64,000 nt of DNA, taken from Sulfurimonadaceae bacterium. GTDB taxonomy: Bacteria > Campylobacterota > Campylobacteria > Campylobacterales > Sulfurimonadaceae. The DNA lies in assembly GCA_016744905.1 (NCBI GenBank), contig JADGDM010000006.1:1-64000 (forward strand). Reading direction: 5' to 3'. The position numbers and the translations under genes are program-made. Below, piece after piece: positions 14,375-22,275 of the stretch (its first letter is position 1; each line of letters starts with the position of its first letter). The notes beneath the pieces were generated by a model, which saw only the letters and a program-made list of their open reading frames with translations, ran no database searches and was not told the origin of the DNA.

Positions 14375-15076
14375 ATGCAAGAGAGCATTTTAGCACTGCT
14401 AGAGTCTCACTCCTACCTCACCTTTTTTGGTGCATTTGGAGCAGGAAGTCTAACTGCAGTTGCACCATGCTCTCTTATCTCTGTGCCTCTTTTAGTGGGC
14501 AGTTCTCTTGCCTTAAACAAAGACTTAGTGGGTAGAAAAAAAGTCTTATATACCTATGCTTTTGCCTCGCTTTTTGCCCTTGGTGTGATGATTAGCTTTT
14601 CTATACTCGGTTATATCGTTGCCAAATTTGGTGGGTTCTTCTCCATCGCTCCTCTTTGGGCATATATAATTGCCAGTATTTTAAGTATCTTCATTGGTCT
14701 TTATGCTTGGGGTGTTTTTGGTGAAATCGACAAATCATTTTTGATGCAAAAGTTGATTCACTACCGACTTTTTGGTGGTTTTCTAATCGGCATCATCTTT
14801 GGACTCGTCAGTACACCTTGCGCCTCTGCACCACTTATCGCCATCATCACCGTGGCCTCAAGTAGTGGATATATTTATGCCTATGCGCTTATACTCACCT
14901 TTGCCCTTGGTCACTCTATTTTACTTTTGGGCGCAGGTGTTTCAGTGGGCTTTGCACAGAGCATAACGTCCAGCGCACTGCTCTCAAAATTTTCAAATAT
15001 ATTAAACCGTCTGTTTGCCTTGATGCTCATTGTCTTTGGGCTCTATTTTGCATACAGCGCATTTTTACAACTTTAG
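14375..15076 (+). CDS. CcdA/DsbD-like thiol-reductant membrane transporter
   Basis: This 233-residue protein has six hydrophobic helices, with the two redox cysteines in VAPCSLIS (about residue 32) and STPCASAP (about residue 150) that define the CcdA/DsbD transmembrane family. It would carry electrons from cytoplasmic thioredoxin across the inner membrane. The gene for a periplasmic thioredoxin-like protein follows 8 nt later and is the natural recipient. Its place in an ArsR-led operon suggests use in metalloid handling rather than general cytochrome c maturation. Confidence 0.88.
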   Translation: MQESILALLESHSYLTFFGAFGAGSLTAVAPCSLISVPLLVGSSLALNKDLVGRKKVLYTYAFASLFALGVMISFSILGYIVAKFGGFFSIAPLWAYIIASILSIFIGLYAWGVFGEIDKSFLMQKLIHYRLFGGFLIGIIFGLVSTPCASAPLIAIITVASSSGYIYAYALILTFALGHSILLLGAGVSVGFAQSITSSALLSKFSNILNRLFALMLIVFGLYFAYSAFLQL

Positions 15077-15084
15077 GGAATATC

Positions 15085-15462
15085 ATGAAAACACTATTTT
15101 TACTACTACTAAGTTTATCACTTTTTGCCAGCGCGCCAACACTTAAAGAGAGTCAGTACACGTATGTTAAAAGCAGTATAGGACAAGGGAAACCTTACTT
15201 TTTAGAAGTTGGAAGTAAGGGGTGTAAAAGCTGTAAGATTATGGGAAAAATGCTTTATAAAGCCACACAAAAATATCCAAAGTATCAGATCCATTTTATC
15301 AATGTCTCTAAAGAGCGAGACGCAGCGCAAGCCCTTAAAATCAGAATGATTCCTACTCAAATTATCTATAATGCAGTCGGCGAAGAGGTCTATCGACACG
15401 TTGGTGTTTTAGGCACACAAGAGCTAGAGACACTTTTAGAACAACACTTTAAAGAAAACTAG
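15085..15462 (+). CDS. Periplasmic thioredoxin-like protein
   Basis: This 125-residue protein has a signal peptide (MKTLFLLLLSLSLFASA) and a thioredoxin fold with active site GCKSCK (about residues 46-51) and the cis-Pro segment MIPTQIIYN. It is probably kept reduced by the CcdA-like protein encoded just upstream. The target could be periplasmic arsenate/arsenite chemistry or oxidised surface proteins; neither is shown by sequence. Confidence 0.87.
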   Translation: MKTLFLLLLSLSLFASAPTLKESQYTYVKSSIGQGKPYFLEVGSKGCKSCKIMGKMLYKATQKYPKYQIHFINVSKERDAAQALKIRMIPTQIIYNAVGEEVYRHVGVLGTQELETLLEQHFKEN

Positions 15463-15471
15463 GAGCGCGCT

Positions 15472-16371
15472 ATGTCTGGACACCATCATCACCATCACGA
15501 AGTCAGTGGAAAAAACCTTTTTATAACTATCATCTTAAATGTTATCATCACTCTCTCACAAGTTGTTGGGGGAATCCTCTCTGGCTCACTTGCTCTTTTA
15601 AGTGATGCTCTTCATAACCTCAGTGATGTTGTTGCCTTGGTTATCGCTTATGTTGCAAACAAATTAGCAAAGCGCACTGGAACACAGGAAAAGACATTTG
15701 GATACAAGCGCGCTGAGATTCTCGCTGCGCTTTTTAACGCTTCAGTCTTGATTTTTATTGCTATTTTTCTTATTTATGAATCTGTACATAAATTCTTTAA
15801 TCCAGAAGCTATAAATTCCATCTGGGTGATTGGACTGGGTCTTTTAAGCATCATTTTAAATGCCGCCAGTGTACTACTTATCAAAGATGATGCACACGGT
15901 AATATGAATATGCGTGCTGCGTATTTACATCTACTAACCGATGTTATGACCTCTGTTGCTGTTGTTTTAGGTGGGGTTTTGATGTACTATTATCAACTCT
16001 TCTGGATTGATCCACTCATCTCTATCTTCATCGCACTGTACCTTATCAAAGCCTCAGTGGGACTTATCAAAGAGTCCAGTGCAGTGTTAATGCAGTTTGC
16101 CCCAGAATCTATCAATGTTGATGAAGTAATTTTATCTATCACATCACTCCCTGAAATAGAGAGTGTACATCATCTGCACCTTTGGCAACTTGATGATCAT
16201 AATATCCATCTTGAAGCCCATTTAGATTTTAAAGAAAATGTAAATTTAGAAGTCTCGACACAGATAAGTAGCGCGCTGGAAAAAATCTTGCATGATACCT
16301 TTGGAATTGAACACAGCACTTTCCAGTGTGAGTATAACAGCACCCATAACAGAGCTGTTATTGCGCATTAG
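15472..16371 (+). CDS. CDF-family cation efflux protein (CzcD/ZitB-like)
   Basis: This 299-residue cation diffusion facilitator has six membrane helices. The metal-site residues are in LLSDALHNLSDV (helix 2) and LLTDVMTSVAVV (helix 5), and a C-terminal cytoplasmic domain holds HHLHLWQLDDHNIHLEAH. The N-terminus is MSGHHHHHHEV, a native six-His metal-binding tail. Zn(II), Co(II) or Cd(II) export is likely. The ribosome site is GGAG, and its spacer to the ATG is a GCGCGC palindrome (15464-15471). It is cotranscribed with the ars genes. Confidence 0.9.
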   Translation: MSGHHHHHHEVSGKNLFITIILNVIITLSQVVGGILSGSLALLSDALHNLSDVVALVIAYVANKLAKRTGTQEKTFGYKRAEILAALFNASVLIFIAIFLIYESVHKFFNPEAINSIWVIGLGLLSIILNAASVLLIKDDAHGNMNMRAAYLHLLTDVMTSVAVVLGGVLMYYYQLFWIDPLISIFIALYLIKASVGLIKESSAVLMQFAPESINVDEVILSITSLPEIESVHHLHLWQLDDHNIHLEAHLDFKENVNLEVSTQISSALEKILHDTFGIEHSTFQCEYNSTHNRAVIAH

Positions 16372-16379
16372 GAGTGGCA

Positions 16380-17141
16380 ATGAATAATAACTTTTATATT
16401 CTCCATTATGAAGCGGGTGCGGAACATACACCTGTACCCACATGGGCCAGCAGTATGGACAATCCCTTTAATCTCCATGTTTCTGCTACAGACAGTATTC
16501 TGCGCACTGAGATAGAGACAGTCCCTGCGTGTTTTCAAGTTTTAGATGTTTTTACGCCTAAAGAGTGCCTAGGTATTATCAACACGGTTAACACCTTAGG
16601 CTTTACTCAAGATGCCTCAGTTTCTTTACCAAGAAACGTCCGTCACAATGAGAACCTTGTATGGATTGCAGATGATGCAACACAGAAAATTATTTGGCAA
16701 CGCGTTGAAGCTTTTATCAAAAAAAGTCCTGATATTTTTCAAGGTCAAACACCCATCGGAATCAACCAACGTTTTCGTTTTTATAAGTATGGAGAGGGTG
16801 ATTTTTTCAAACCGCACACGGATGGAGCTTGGCCGGGAAGTAAGGTTATCAACAAGAAGCTCATCAATGATGCTTGTGATGGTGCGTACTCTCAAATGAC
16901 TTTTCTACTCTTTCTTAATGATGACTTTAAAGGGGGCGCTACGACATTTTATGTCAATAGAAATGATGCCTCTCGTCCAGCCTATACAGAAGAAGAGATG
17001 AAAGAAGTCTCCGTGCGAACACCCCAAGGCGGAGTATTATGTTTTCCTCATGGTACGCACCCCCAACACTGTCTACACAGCTCAAGCAAGATAGACTTAG
17101 GAGTAAAGTACATTATTCGTACCGATGTTTTATTTAAATAA
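16380..17141 (+). CDS. 2-oxoglutarate/Fe(II) oxygenase, prolyl-4-hydroxylase-like
   Basis: This 253-residue protein matches the P4Hc-type 2OG-Fe(II) dioxygenases. The iron ligands are in KPHTDGAWPG (His146, Asp148) and CLHSSSKI (His233), and the 2-oxoglutarate contact is in GVKYIIRTD. It also has FLLFLNDDFKGGATTFY. No signal peptide is seen, so it is probably cytoplasmic; the substrate is unknown (protein prolines, nucleic acid bases or a small molecule). I use ATG 16380 (GGAG 5 nt upstream) rather than GTG 16374. It directly follows the CDF gene and ends the operon. Confidence 0.85.
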   Translation: MNNNFYILHYEAGAEHTPVPTWASSMDNPFNLHVSATDSILRTEIETVPACFQVLDVFTPKECLGIINTVNTLGFTQDASVSLPRNVRHNENLVWIADDATQKIIWQRVEAFIKKSPDIFQGQTPIGINQRFRFYKYGEGDFFKPHTDGAWPGSKVINKKLINDACDGAYSQMTFLLFLNDDFKGGATTFYVNRNDASRPAYTEEEMKEVSVRTPQGGVLCFPHGTHPQHCLHSSSKIDLGVKYIIRTDVLFK

Positions 17142-17160
17142 ACTCAAACACATACAGCGC

Positions 17161-17166
17161 TATAAT
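17161..17166 (+). promoter_or_regulatory. -10 box of the GNAT gene
   Basis: TATAAT overlaps the interval after the oxygenase stop and lies 33 nt before ATG 17200, so the small acetyltransferase has its own promoter. Confidence 0.5.
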
Positions 17167-17199
17167 TTTAAAAATCAAACTAATGAAATGGAATTTAAT

Positions 17200-17478
17200 A
17201 TGGACAACAATTACGAACTTATTCACAATACAGCAGAGAATCAATACGAATACCACATCGAAGGACATAAGGCGCGCTTGGTTTATGAAAATGACAATGG
17301 AGTACTTCATCTCACACATACCTTTGTACCTAAAGAGCTTGGTGGACGTGGAATCGCAGGGGCTTTAGTAAAAGATGTTTTTGCAGATATTGAGAAACAA
17401 GGATTAAAGATGAAGCCAGCGTGTTCTTACATCGTCAACTATGTAGAAAAACATCCAGAATTTGAGAACCTTTTATAG
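17200..17478 (+). CDS. Small GNAT acetyltransferase (YjdJ-like)
   Basis: This 92-residue protein is a minimal GCN5-related acetyltransferase. The acetyl-CoA loop reads ELGGRGIAGALVKDV, followed by ACSYIVNYVEKHPEF. This short type (YjdJ) lacks the first strands of full-size GNATs, and its acceptor is unknown. Longer in-frame starts at 17125 and 17188 overlap the promoter or lack a ribosome site. ATG 17200 has GGA 7 nt upstream. Confidence 0.85.
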   Translation: MDNNYELIHNTAENQYEYHIEGHKARLVYENDNGVLHLTHTFVPKELGGRGIAGALVKDVFADIEKQGLKMKPACSYIVNYVEKHPEFENLL

Positions 17479-17493
17479 GGAACTCATAAAAAC

Positions 17494-17545
17494 TGGAACA
17501 CTAAATGCTTTAAATCCTTACTAATTAAGTAATAAAGGATTTAAA
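17494..17545 (+). promoter_or_regulatory. Sigma-54 promoter and palindrome before flgE
   Basis: TGGAACACTAAATGCTT has GG at 17495-17496 and GC at 17507-17508, exactly 10 nt apart, as sigma-54 promoters require. A perfect 11-bp inverted repeat, TTTAAATCCTT (17509-17519) and AAGGATTTAAA (17535-17545), directly follows the -12 element. It includes the AAGGA ribosome site and ends at the ATG. Transcription from this promoter would begin near 17520, so only the right arm would be in the flgE mRNA. Confidence 0.75.
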
Positions 17546-19753
17546 ATGTTAAAATCACTTTACTCAGGTGTTTCAGGCCTTCAATCTCATCAAATTGCGA
17601 TGGATGTTGAGTCAAATAATATCGCCAATGTTAATACAACAGGTTTTAAATACTCTCGTGCAAACTTTTCAGACCTTCTCGCACAGGTTAATCAGATCTC
17701 TACAGCGCCTCAAGGACAACTTGGTGGTAAAAATGCTGTTCAAGTGGGACTGGGTTCAACTGTCGGGTCAATGACACGTATCCACTCACAAGGTTCTATC
17801 CAGAACTCAGATAAAAATACTGATGTTGCCATCCAAGGTGATGGATTTTTCGTAGTATCAAGTGACAGTGGAAATACTCTAAAATACACACGTGCAGGGG
17901 ATTTTAAATTCGATGCACTGGGTAACTTTGTGGATAATAATGGATTTATTGTTCAAGGTTGGTCACGTGATCCAGACACCAACAAAGTAGACTCAACTGC
18001 ACCAATCTCAAATATCCAAATCCCACCTGGACTTACTACTCCCGCAGGTGCGTCAACGGTTATCGATCTAAAAGCCAACCTTAATTCAGGCGCTCTTGTT
18101 CAAAGTTTTGGTCCAACAACGGAACAAACAATGTACAATTATCAAGATTATCTCGATGCAAAAGTTGTTATAGGTGGAGGGGGCATCCCTTCAGCTACGC
18201 AACAAGCTGCCTTAGACCAGCATGACATTAATGTTGCCAATGAAGAAGATGTTGGAGTCATGTTTAATGGACTAGGTGAGTCAATGGCCCTTACTGAAGG
18301 AAAAGGTATGTGGCTTAGCTACAAAACAGCCTTCAAAACAGACACTATTCTTGCAACTGCTGCAAATACTGCTTATTCATTTGACATTAATGGAGTCTCC
18401 GTTTCCGGTGTTTTAGCAGCAGGTGCAACCGCAACTGAAAATTCTCAAGCCATCGCTCAAGAAGTAAATAAATACAGTGCAACAACAGGGGTTAGTGCCA
18501 GTATAAATGGTGCTGACATTAATTTTGAAAATGACAACTCCAGAGAAGGAGATACGGACTCCGCAAAAAATATTATTATAACCAGTGCCGCTACTGCTCT
18601 AGGGACAGGTATCACTGATACTGATCAACTGAATGCAAGTTCTGCAGTAACTGCTTATAAATATACTTACGATAAAAATTCGACAGAACTTCTTACCACT
18701 ACTCCACCTGTGGTTCCAGGAACTGAAACGACATTTAAAAGTATGGAGACCTTACGAACTATTATTCAAGCCCATGCTAATCAAAGAATTTACGGTGATA
18801 ATAGTGATAGTATTACAGTATCACTCAATGATCGGGGTCAATTTGAAGTAAAAAATCCTGGTGATGGCGATGCTACTATAGAGAATGTACGTTTTCAAAT
18901 CACCTCTTTTTATGATGAAACCAATAAAGTAACAACGGCTCCACTGTTTGTAACTGCAATGCAATCACTTAATGGAACACTCACCGAAGGCAGTACCGGT
19001 ATAAAGCTCTCTCAAGAATTTAATGCGGCGACACACGCTTCGAGTATAGATATTTTTGATTCTCTAGGTTCAAAGCATACGGTTACAATGAAGTTTAGAA
19101 AACTCGAAGTTGATCCAACAACAGGAACCACATGGCAAGTGGACTATTCTGTTCCTGAACCTGCTGAGATTAATACCCTTAAACCACTCAATGAAATTAG
19201 CGGTACTGTACGTTTTACCAACGAGGGTGCACTTTCCAACTTCACACCAACCAATCTCTCTTTTACAGGGAATAACGGTTCTGAAGCCAACCAAAATATC
19301 AACCTTAACCTTGGTACGGTGACTAAATTTGATGGGGTAACTTCATTTGATTCACCATCAACAACTTCTGGTATCTCGCAAGATGGTTATCCAGGTGGGG
19401 ATTTACTTGGAATTCGTATTGATCAAAGTGGTACTTTAGTGGGATCATTCTCAAATGGTCGTTCATTTGGTTTGGCACAGCTTTCAATGGCAAAATTTGC
19501 AAATAATGAAGGTCTGGTTACTGATGGAGGAAATATCTATCTTCAATCAGCCAATTCCGGGGAGCCTATTGTAGGAACTGCCGCCAATGGGGGACGTGGA
19601 TTTATTCAATCCAGTGCGCTAGAAGCGTCAAATGTGGATCTCTCTAGATCACTAACACAGCTGATTATTATCCAGCGTGGTTATCAAGCTAATGGTAAAA
19701 CCATTACCACCTCAGATCAACTGCTTCAAACACTTATCGGGTTGAAAAACTAG
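17546..19753 (+). CDS. flgE: Flagellar hook protein
   Basis: This 735-residue protein has the N-terminal rod/hook signature (SLYSGVSGLQSHQIAMDVES, NNIANVNTTGFK) and the C-terminal helix (LIIIQRGYQANGKTITTSDQ, LLQTLIGL). Together these form the inner core of the hook. The central 500 residues are the variable surface-exposed domains, large as in other Campylobacterota hook proteins. It assembles extracellularly through the flagellar export apparatus. The AAGGA ribosome site lies 6 nt before the ATG. A sigma-54 promoter precedes it, consistent with middle-class flagellar timing. No GCGCGC palindrome occurs in this gene. Confidence 0.95.
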   Translation: MLKSLYSGVSGLQSHQIAMDVESNNIANVNTTGFKYSRANFSDLLAQVNQISTAPQGQLGGKNAVQVGLGSTVGSMTRIHSQGSIQNSDKNTDVAIQGDGFFVVSSDSGNTLKYTRAGDFKFDALGNFVDNNGFIVQGWSRDPDTNKVDSTAPISNIQIPPGLTTPAGASTVIDLKANLNSGALVQSFGPTTEQTMYNYQDYLDAKVVIGGGGIPSATQQAALDQHDINVANEEDVGVMFNGLGESMALTEGKGMWLSYKTAFKTDTILATAANTAYSFDINGVSVSGVLAAGATATENSQAIAQEVNKYSATTGVSASINGADINFENDNSREGDTDSAKNIIITSAATALGTGITDTDQLNASSAVTAYKYTYDKNSTELLTTTPPVVPGTETTFKSMETLRTIIQAHANQRIYGDNSDSITVSLNDRGQFEVKNPGDGDATIENVRFQITSFYDETNKVTTAPLFVTAMQSLNGTLTEGSTGIKLSQEFNAATHASSIDIFDSLGSKHTVTMKFRKLEVDPTTGTTWQVDYSVPEPAEINTLKPLNEISGTVRFTNEGALSNFTPTNLSFTGNNGSEANQNINLNLGTVTKFDGVTSFDSPSTTSGISQDGYPGGDLLGIRIDQSGTLVGSFSNGRSFGLAQLSMAKFANNEGLVTDGGNIYLQSANSGEPIVGTAANGGRGFIQSSALEASNVDLSRSLTQLIIIQRGYQANGKTITTSDQLLQTLIGLKN

Positions 19754-19767
19754 ATAAGGCACTTTTT

Positions 19768-19793
19768 TAGTCTAGCGCACTCAGCGCTAAGAC
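19768..19793. repeat. Hairpin between convergent flgE and RTX-like gene
   Basis: GTCTAGCGC (19770-19778) and GCGCTAAGAC (19784-19793) form a stem with one bulged A around ACTCA, overlapping the stop codon of the minus-strand gene. It sits between convergent genes where a bidirectional terminator is expected, but a T-run is found only on the 5' side. Termination is therefore only a possibility. Confidence 0.4.
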
Positions 19794-21232
19794 GCATCAA
19801 TCATCAACTCATTTTGAACAATCAACGTTAAATCGCTATTTTGAATCTGTGCATGATAGGTCATATTATTTTCACCCACATCATGATCCATCAATAACCA
19901 ATCATCACTCACCACAAATGTGGCACTCTCTTCACCGATTATCGTTAAGATATTATCTTCATCCGTAATGTCTAAAAGGTCTTGAGAACTCAAGTTTTCA
20001 AGTGTTGCTTCTGCTTTTAAGTAGATGTACTCTAAGTTTGATACGATGGTGTCCAGTGCTGAGAAATCTAAAGAGTCATCAAGCACCAATATATCATCAC
20101 CACTTCCAAAATCTACCTTATCCCAGTTATCACCAAACTGAACCACATCATCACCTTCCCCTGCATCGATATACGTTGCAAAAAGGTTATCTGGTTTTGC
20201 ATCACCAATAATCAGCTTGTCATTACCCTCTTCAAGTTCAGAACTGTCATAACCATCACCAGCATTCAAGAAGTCTGCTCCAGCAGTTCCATCTAAGTCT
20301 TCAGTAAACCATGAACTTTGATCACCTACATTTTCAAAAGTACCCGCTAAAGGATTTACCAAATCAACCGGAACAGACGCTGCGACAGGATCAGGAGTAA
20401 TCAGACTTTCAATCTGGTCTGAGATTGTAGTAGAAAGGAGAACTAAGCCATCTTTTGCAAAACTACCTGTAATTTCGATAGCACTAGAGACACCCCCTTG
20501 AACCGTGTCAATAAGAGAATCCGTATAAGATGCAACACTGTCACTATATTCTTCTAAAAAACTAGAGTCGTTTATAATATCTTCTGCCTCTGAAATGAGG
20601 TCATTAGCCGTTAAAATACCTTGATCATAAGCGCTACCAATATTATTAATACCTTCTAAAACATTGCCGAGATCTTGCTCAACGGCTGCCGTAAAGATAG
20701 CCTTACTCGATGCATCAGAGCCATCAATAGAAAGATCACTCATTAGAGATTCATAATCTACAGTATCAGAAAGGTAAGAGATTAAAACCTCATTAATAGC
20801 ACTTTTATCATCTATATTTGAGTAAGCCTCATATCCTCCGTCTAGTCCTCCGATACTTGTTGCTGTAAAAACTGAATAGAGTTCCATATACGCGCCAAAT
20901 GAGCTGAATAGACCAGCGTCAAGTCCAAAGGCAGTATTCATATATTCCATCTGTTCAATGGCTAAAAGTGTCTCTTCAATACTTTGGTCTTCCGCATTAA
21001 GAACATCTTTCAAAACCAAGCTTTCAAAGTCACAAGTAAAGTCTAAATGCGCATTATTAAGATAGACTGATTTACCATTGTTAAATGCAATCACAGCCAG
21101 TCCATCTGCAGAGAGATGTAAGGCTTCGTTAAGATATACAACATCACCACTGCTCAGTTCAACACTTTGCTCTCCACGAAGTGTAGTCACACTCCCTTTT
21201 TCTATTATGATCTTTGCTATATGTCCAGACAT
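19787..21232 (-). CDS. Small LapA/RTX-like secreted protein
   Basis: This 481-residue, very acidic protein has no Sec signal. The N-terminus (residues 1-65, KIIIEKGSVTTLRGEQSVEL and SSGDVVYLNEALHLSADG) resembles the retention module of LapA-type adhesins. The middle is helical. Residues about 310-400 carry degenerate RTX calcium-binding repeats (GTAGADFLNAGDGYD, DAGEGDDVVQFGD, FGSGDDILVL), as in type I secretion substrates. It is far shorter than normal LapA adhesins and lacks long repeat arrays. No transporter genes are adjacent. It may be a surface or matrix protein; the ABC exporter must be encoded elsewhere. Confidence 0.65.
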   Translation of the reverse strand: MSGHIAKIIIEKGSVTTLRGEQSVELSSGDVVYLNEALHLSADGLAVIAFNNGKSVYLNNAHLDFTCDFESLVLKDVLNAEDQSIEETLLAIEQMEYMNTAFGLDAGLFSSFGAYMELYSVFTATSIGGLDGGYEAYSNIDDKSAINEVLISYLSDTVDYESLMSDLSIDGSDASSKAIFTAAVEQDLGNVLEGINNIGSAYDQGILTANDLISEAEDIINDSSFLEEYSDSVASYTDSLIDTVQGGVSSAIEITGSFAKDGLVLLSTTISDQIESLITPDPVAASVPVDLVNPLAGTFENVGDQSSWFTEDLDGTAGADFLNAGDGYDSSELEEGNDKLIIGDAKPDNLFATYIDAGEGDDVVQFGDNWDKVDFGSGDDILVLDDSLDFSALDTIVSNLEYIYLKAEATLENLSSQDLLDITDEDNILTIIGEESATFVVSDDWLLMDHDVGENNMTYHAQIQNSDLTLIVQNELMIDAS

Positions 21233-21351
21233 GAGTATAACCTTCTCTTATTTGCTTAAATGATATCTAAATTTATGAGTGATTGTTTGTTTGAATTTTT
21301 TTTGAATGTGGGAATTTTTTTTAATGAGAAGTATAGAAACTGATTTTTTGT

Positions 21352-21380
21352 TTTTAAAGTAAGAAAAACTTACTTTAAAA
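21352..21380. repeat. Perfect 12-bp inverted repeat at the 3' end of thiG
   Basis: TTTTAAAGTAAG (21352-21363) pairs with CTTACTTTAAAA (21369-21380) around AAAAA, overlapping the thiG stop. The 142-nt gap 21233-21374 holds this hairpin and several T-runs and no gene. In the thiG transcript the loop would be UUUUU, and no U-run follows the stem, so a processing or stability hairpin is as likely as a terminator. Confidence 0.45.
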
Positions 21381-22154
21381 CTGAATCATTCCATCAACTG
21401 GTGATGACGCCGTTGCATAAGGACGTTTTGGGATACGTCCGGCAAGGTAGCTTGCGCGACCTGCAACAACTGCGTGTTTCATAGCCTCAGCCATTAACAA
21501 CGGGTTTTGCGCTTGAGCGATTGCAGTATTCGTAAGTACACCATCTGCGCCAAGTTCCATAGCGTACGCTGTATCACTCGCACAACCAAGACCTGCATCA
21601 ACGATGATAGGAAGATTTACCGCTTCTCTAACAAATACGATGTTGTAAGGGTTTTGAACACCAAGACCTGAACCAATAGGCGCTGCTAGTGGCATGATAG
21701 CGTGCGCGCCAGCATCTTCTAAACGTTTCGCCATGATCGGATCATCAGACGTGTACGCCATAATAGTAAAGCCCTCTTTGGCCAACACTTGACACGCTTT
21801 GATGGTCTCCAAAACATCAGGGTAAAGTGTTTTTTGAGTGTCACCAATAACTTCAAGCTTGATAAGATCAATACCCGTTGCTTCACGTGTTAGTCTAAAT
21901 GTTGTAATCGCCTCTTCAGCCGTTACACAACCCGCAGAGTTTGGTAAAAATTTAACATTGGTGCCGGCAAAAGTATCACGAAGATTTTCTTTATCAGGAT
22001 CAGTGATATTCAGACGACGAACCGCTACTGTAATCAACTCAGATCCAGATAGCAATGTTGCCTCTTTAGTAGTCTCAAATGAGTCATATTTTCCGCTTCC
22101 AACGATAAGACGGCTTCCTAGTTCATATTTTCCAATTTTTAAAATATTATCCAT
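21375..22154 (-). CDS. thiG: Thiazole synthase
   Basis: This 259-residue protein is full-length ThiG, which makes the thiazole phosphate moiety of thiamine from DXP, dehydroglycine and ThiS thiocarboxylate. Visible are [10 protein letters not shown], the Schiff-base Lys region [40 protein letters not shown] and [10 protein letters not shown]. The gene stands alone without thiS/thiF/thiH neighbours. No TPP riboswitch is visible in the 120-nt region before the start. AGAGAAAAC precedes the ATG. Confidence 0.96.
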   Translation of the reverse strand: MDNILKIGKYELGSRLIVGSGKYDSFETTKEATLLSGSELITVAVRRLNITDPDKENLRDTFAGTNVKFLPNSAGCVTAEEAITTFRLTREATGIDLIKLEVIGDTQKTLYPDVLETIKACQVLAKEGFTIMAYTSDDPIMAKRLEDAGAHAIMPLAAPIGSGLGVQNPYNIVFVREAVNLPIIVDAGLGCASDTAYAMELGADGVLTNTAIAQAQNPLLMAEAMKHAVVAGRASYLAGRIPKRPYATASSPVDGMIQF

Positions 22155-22245
22155 GTTTTCTCTTTTTGAATTTAATTAACGACTTTATATCATAGAGTAT
22201 CTGTTAAAAGTCTAAAGCTTTAAGGGGTACTTATAAAACTTAGCA

Positions 22246-22269
22246 TATAATTATTAAAAGCTTAAGGAG
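22246..22269 (+). promoter_or_regulatory. Promoter and ribosome site of the chemoreceptor gene
   Basis: TATAAT at 22246-22251 is followed by a short leader with AAGGAG at 22264-22269, 6 nt before the ATG. It is divergent from thiG across a 121-nt intergenic region. Confidence 0.55.
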
Positions 22270-22275
22270 CCTATT

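Noticed and set aside
15481-15498. Six-His codon run suspected as vector contamination.
   Set aside because: It is followed in frame by a normal CDF transporter and set in a continuous native operon.
17509-17545. RNA thermometer or riboswitch in the flgE leader.
   Set aside because: The left arm lies upstream of the expected sigma-54 transcript start, so the native mRNA would not contain the hairpin.
19768-19793. Classical intrinsic terminator after flgE.
   Set aside because: The stem has no T-run on its 3' side in either direction; kept only as a hairpin.
22155-22275. TPP riboswitch upstream of thiG.
   Set aside because: No THI-box core or paired-stem arrangement could be found in the 120-nt region; only promoter-like boxes are seen.
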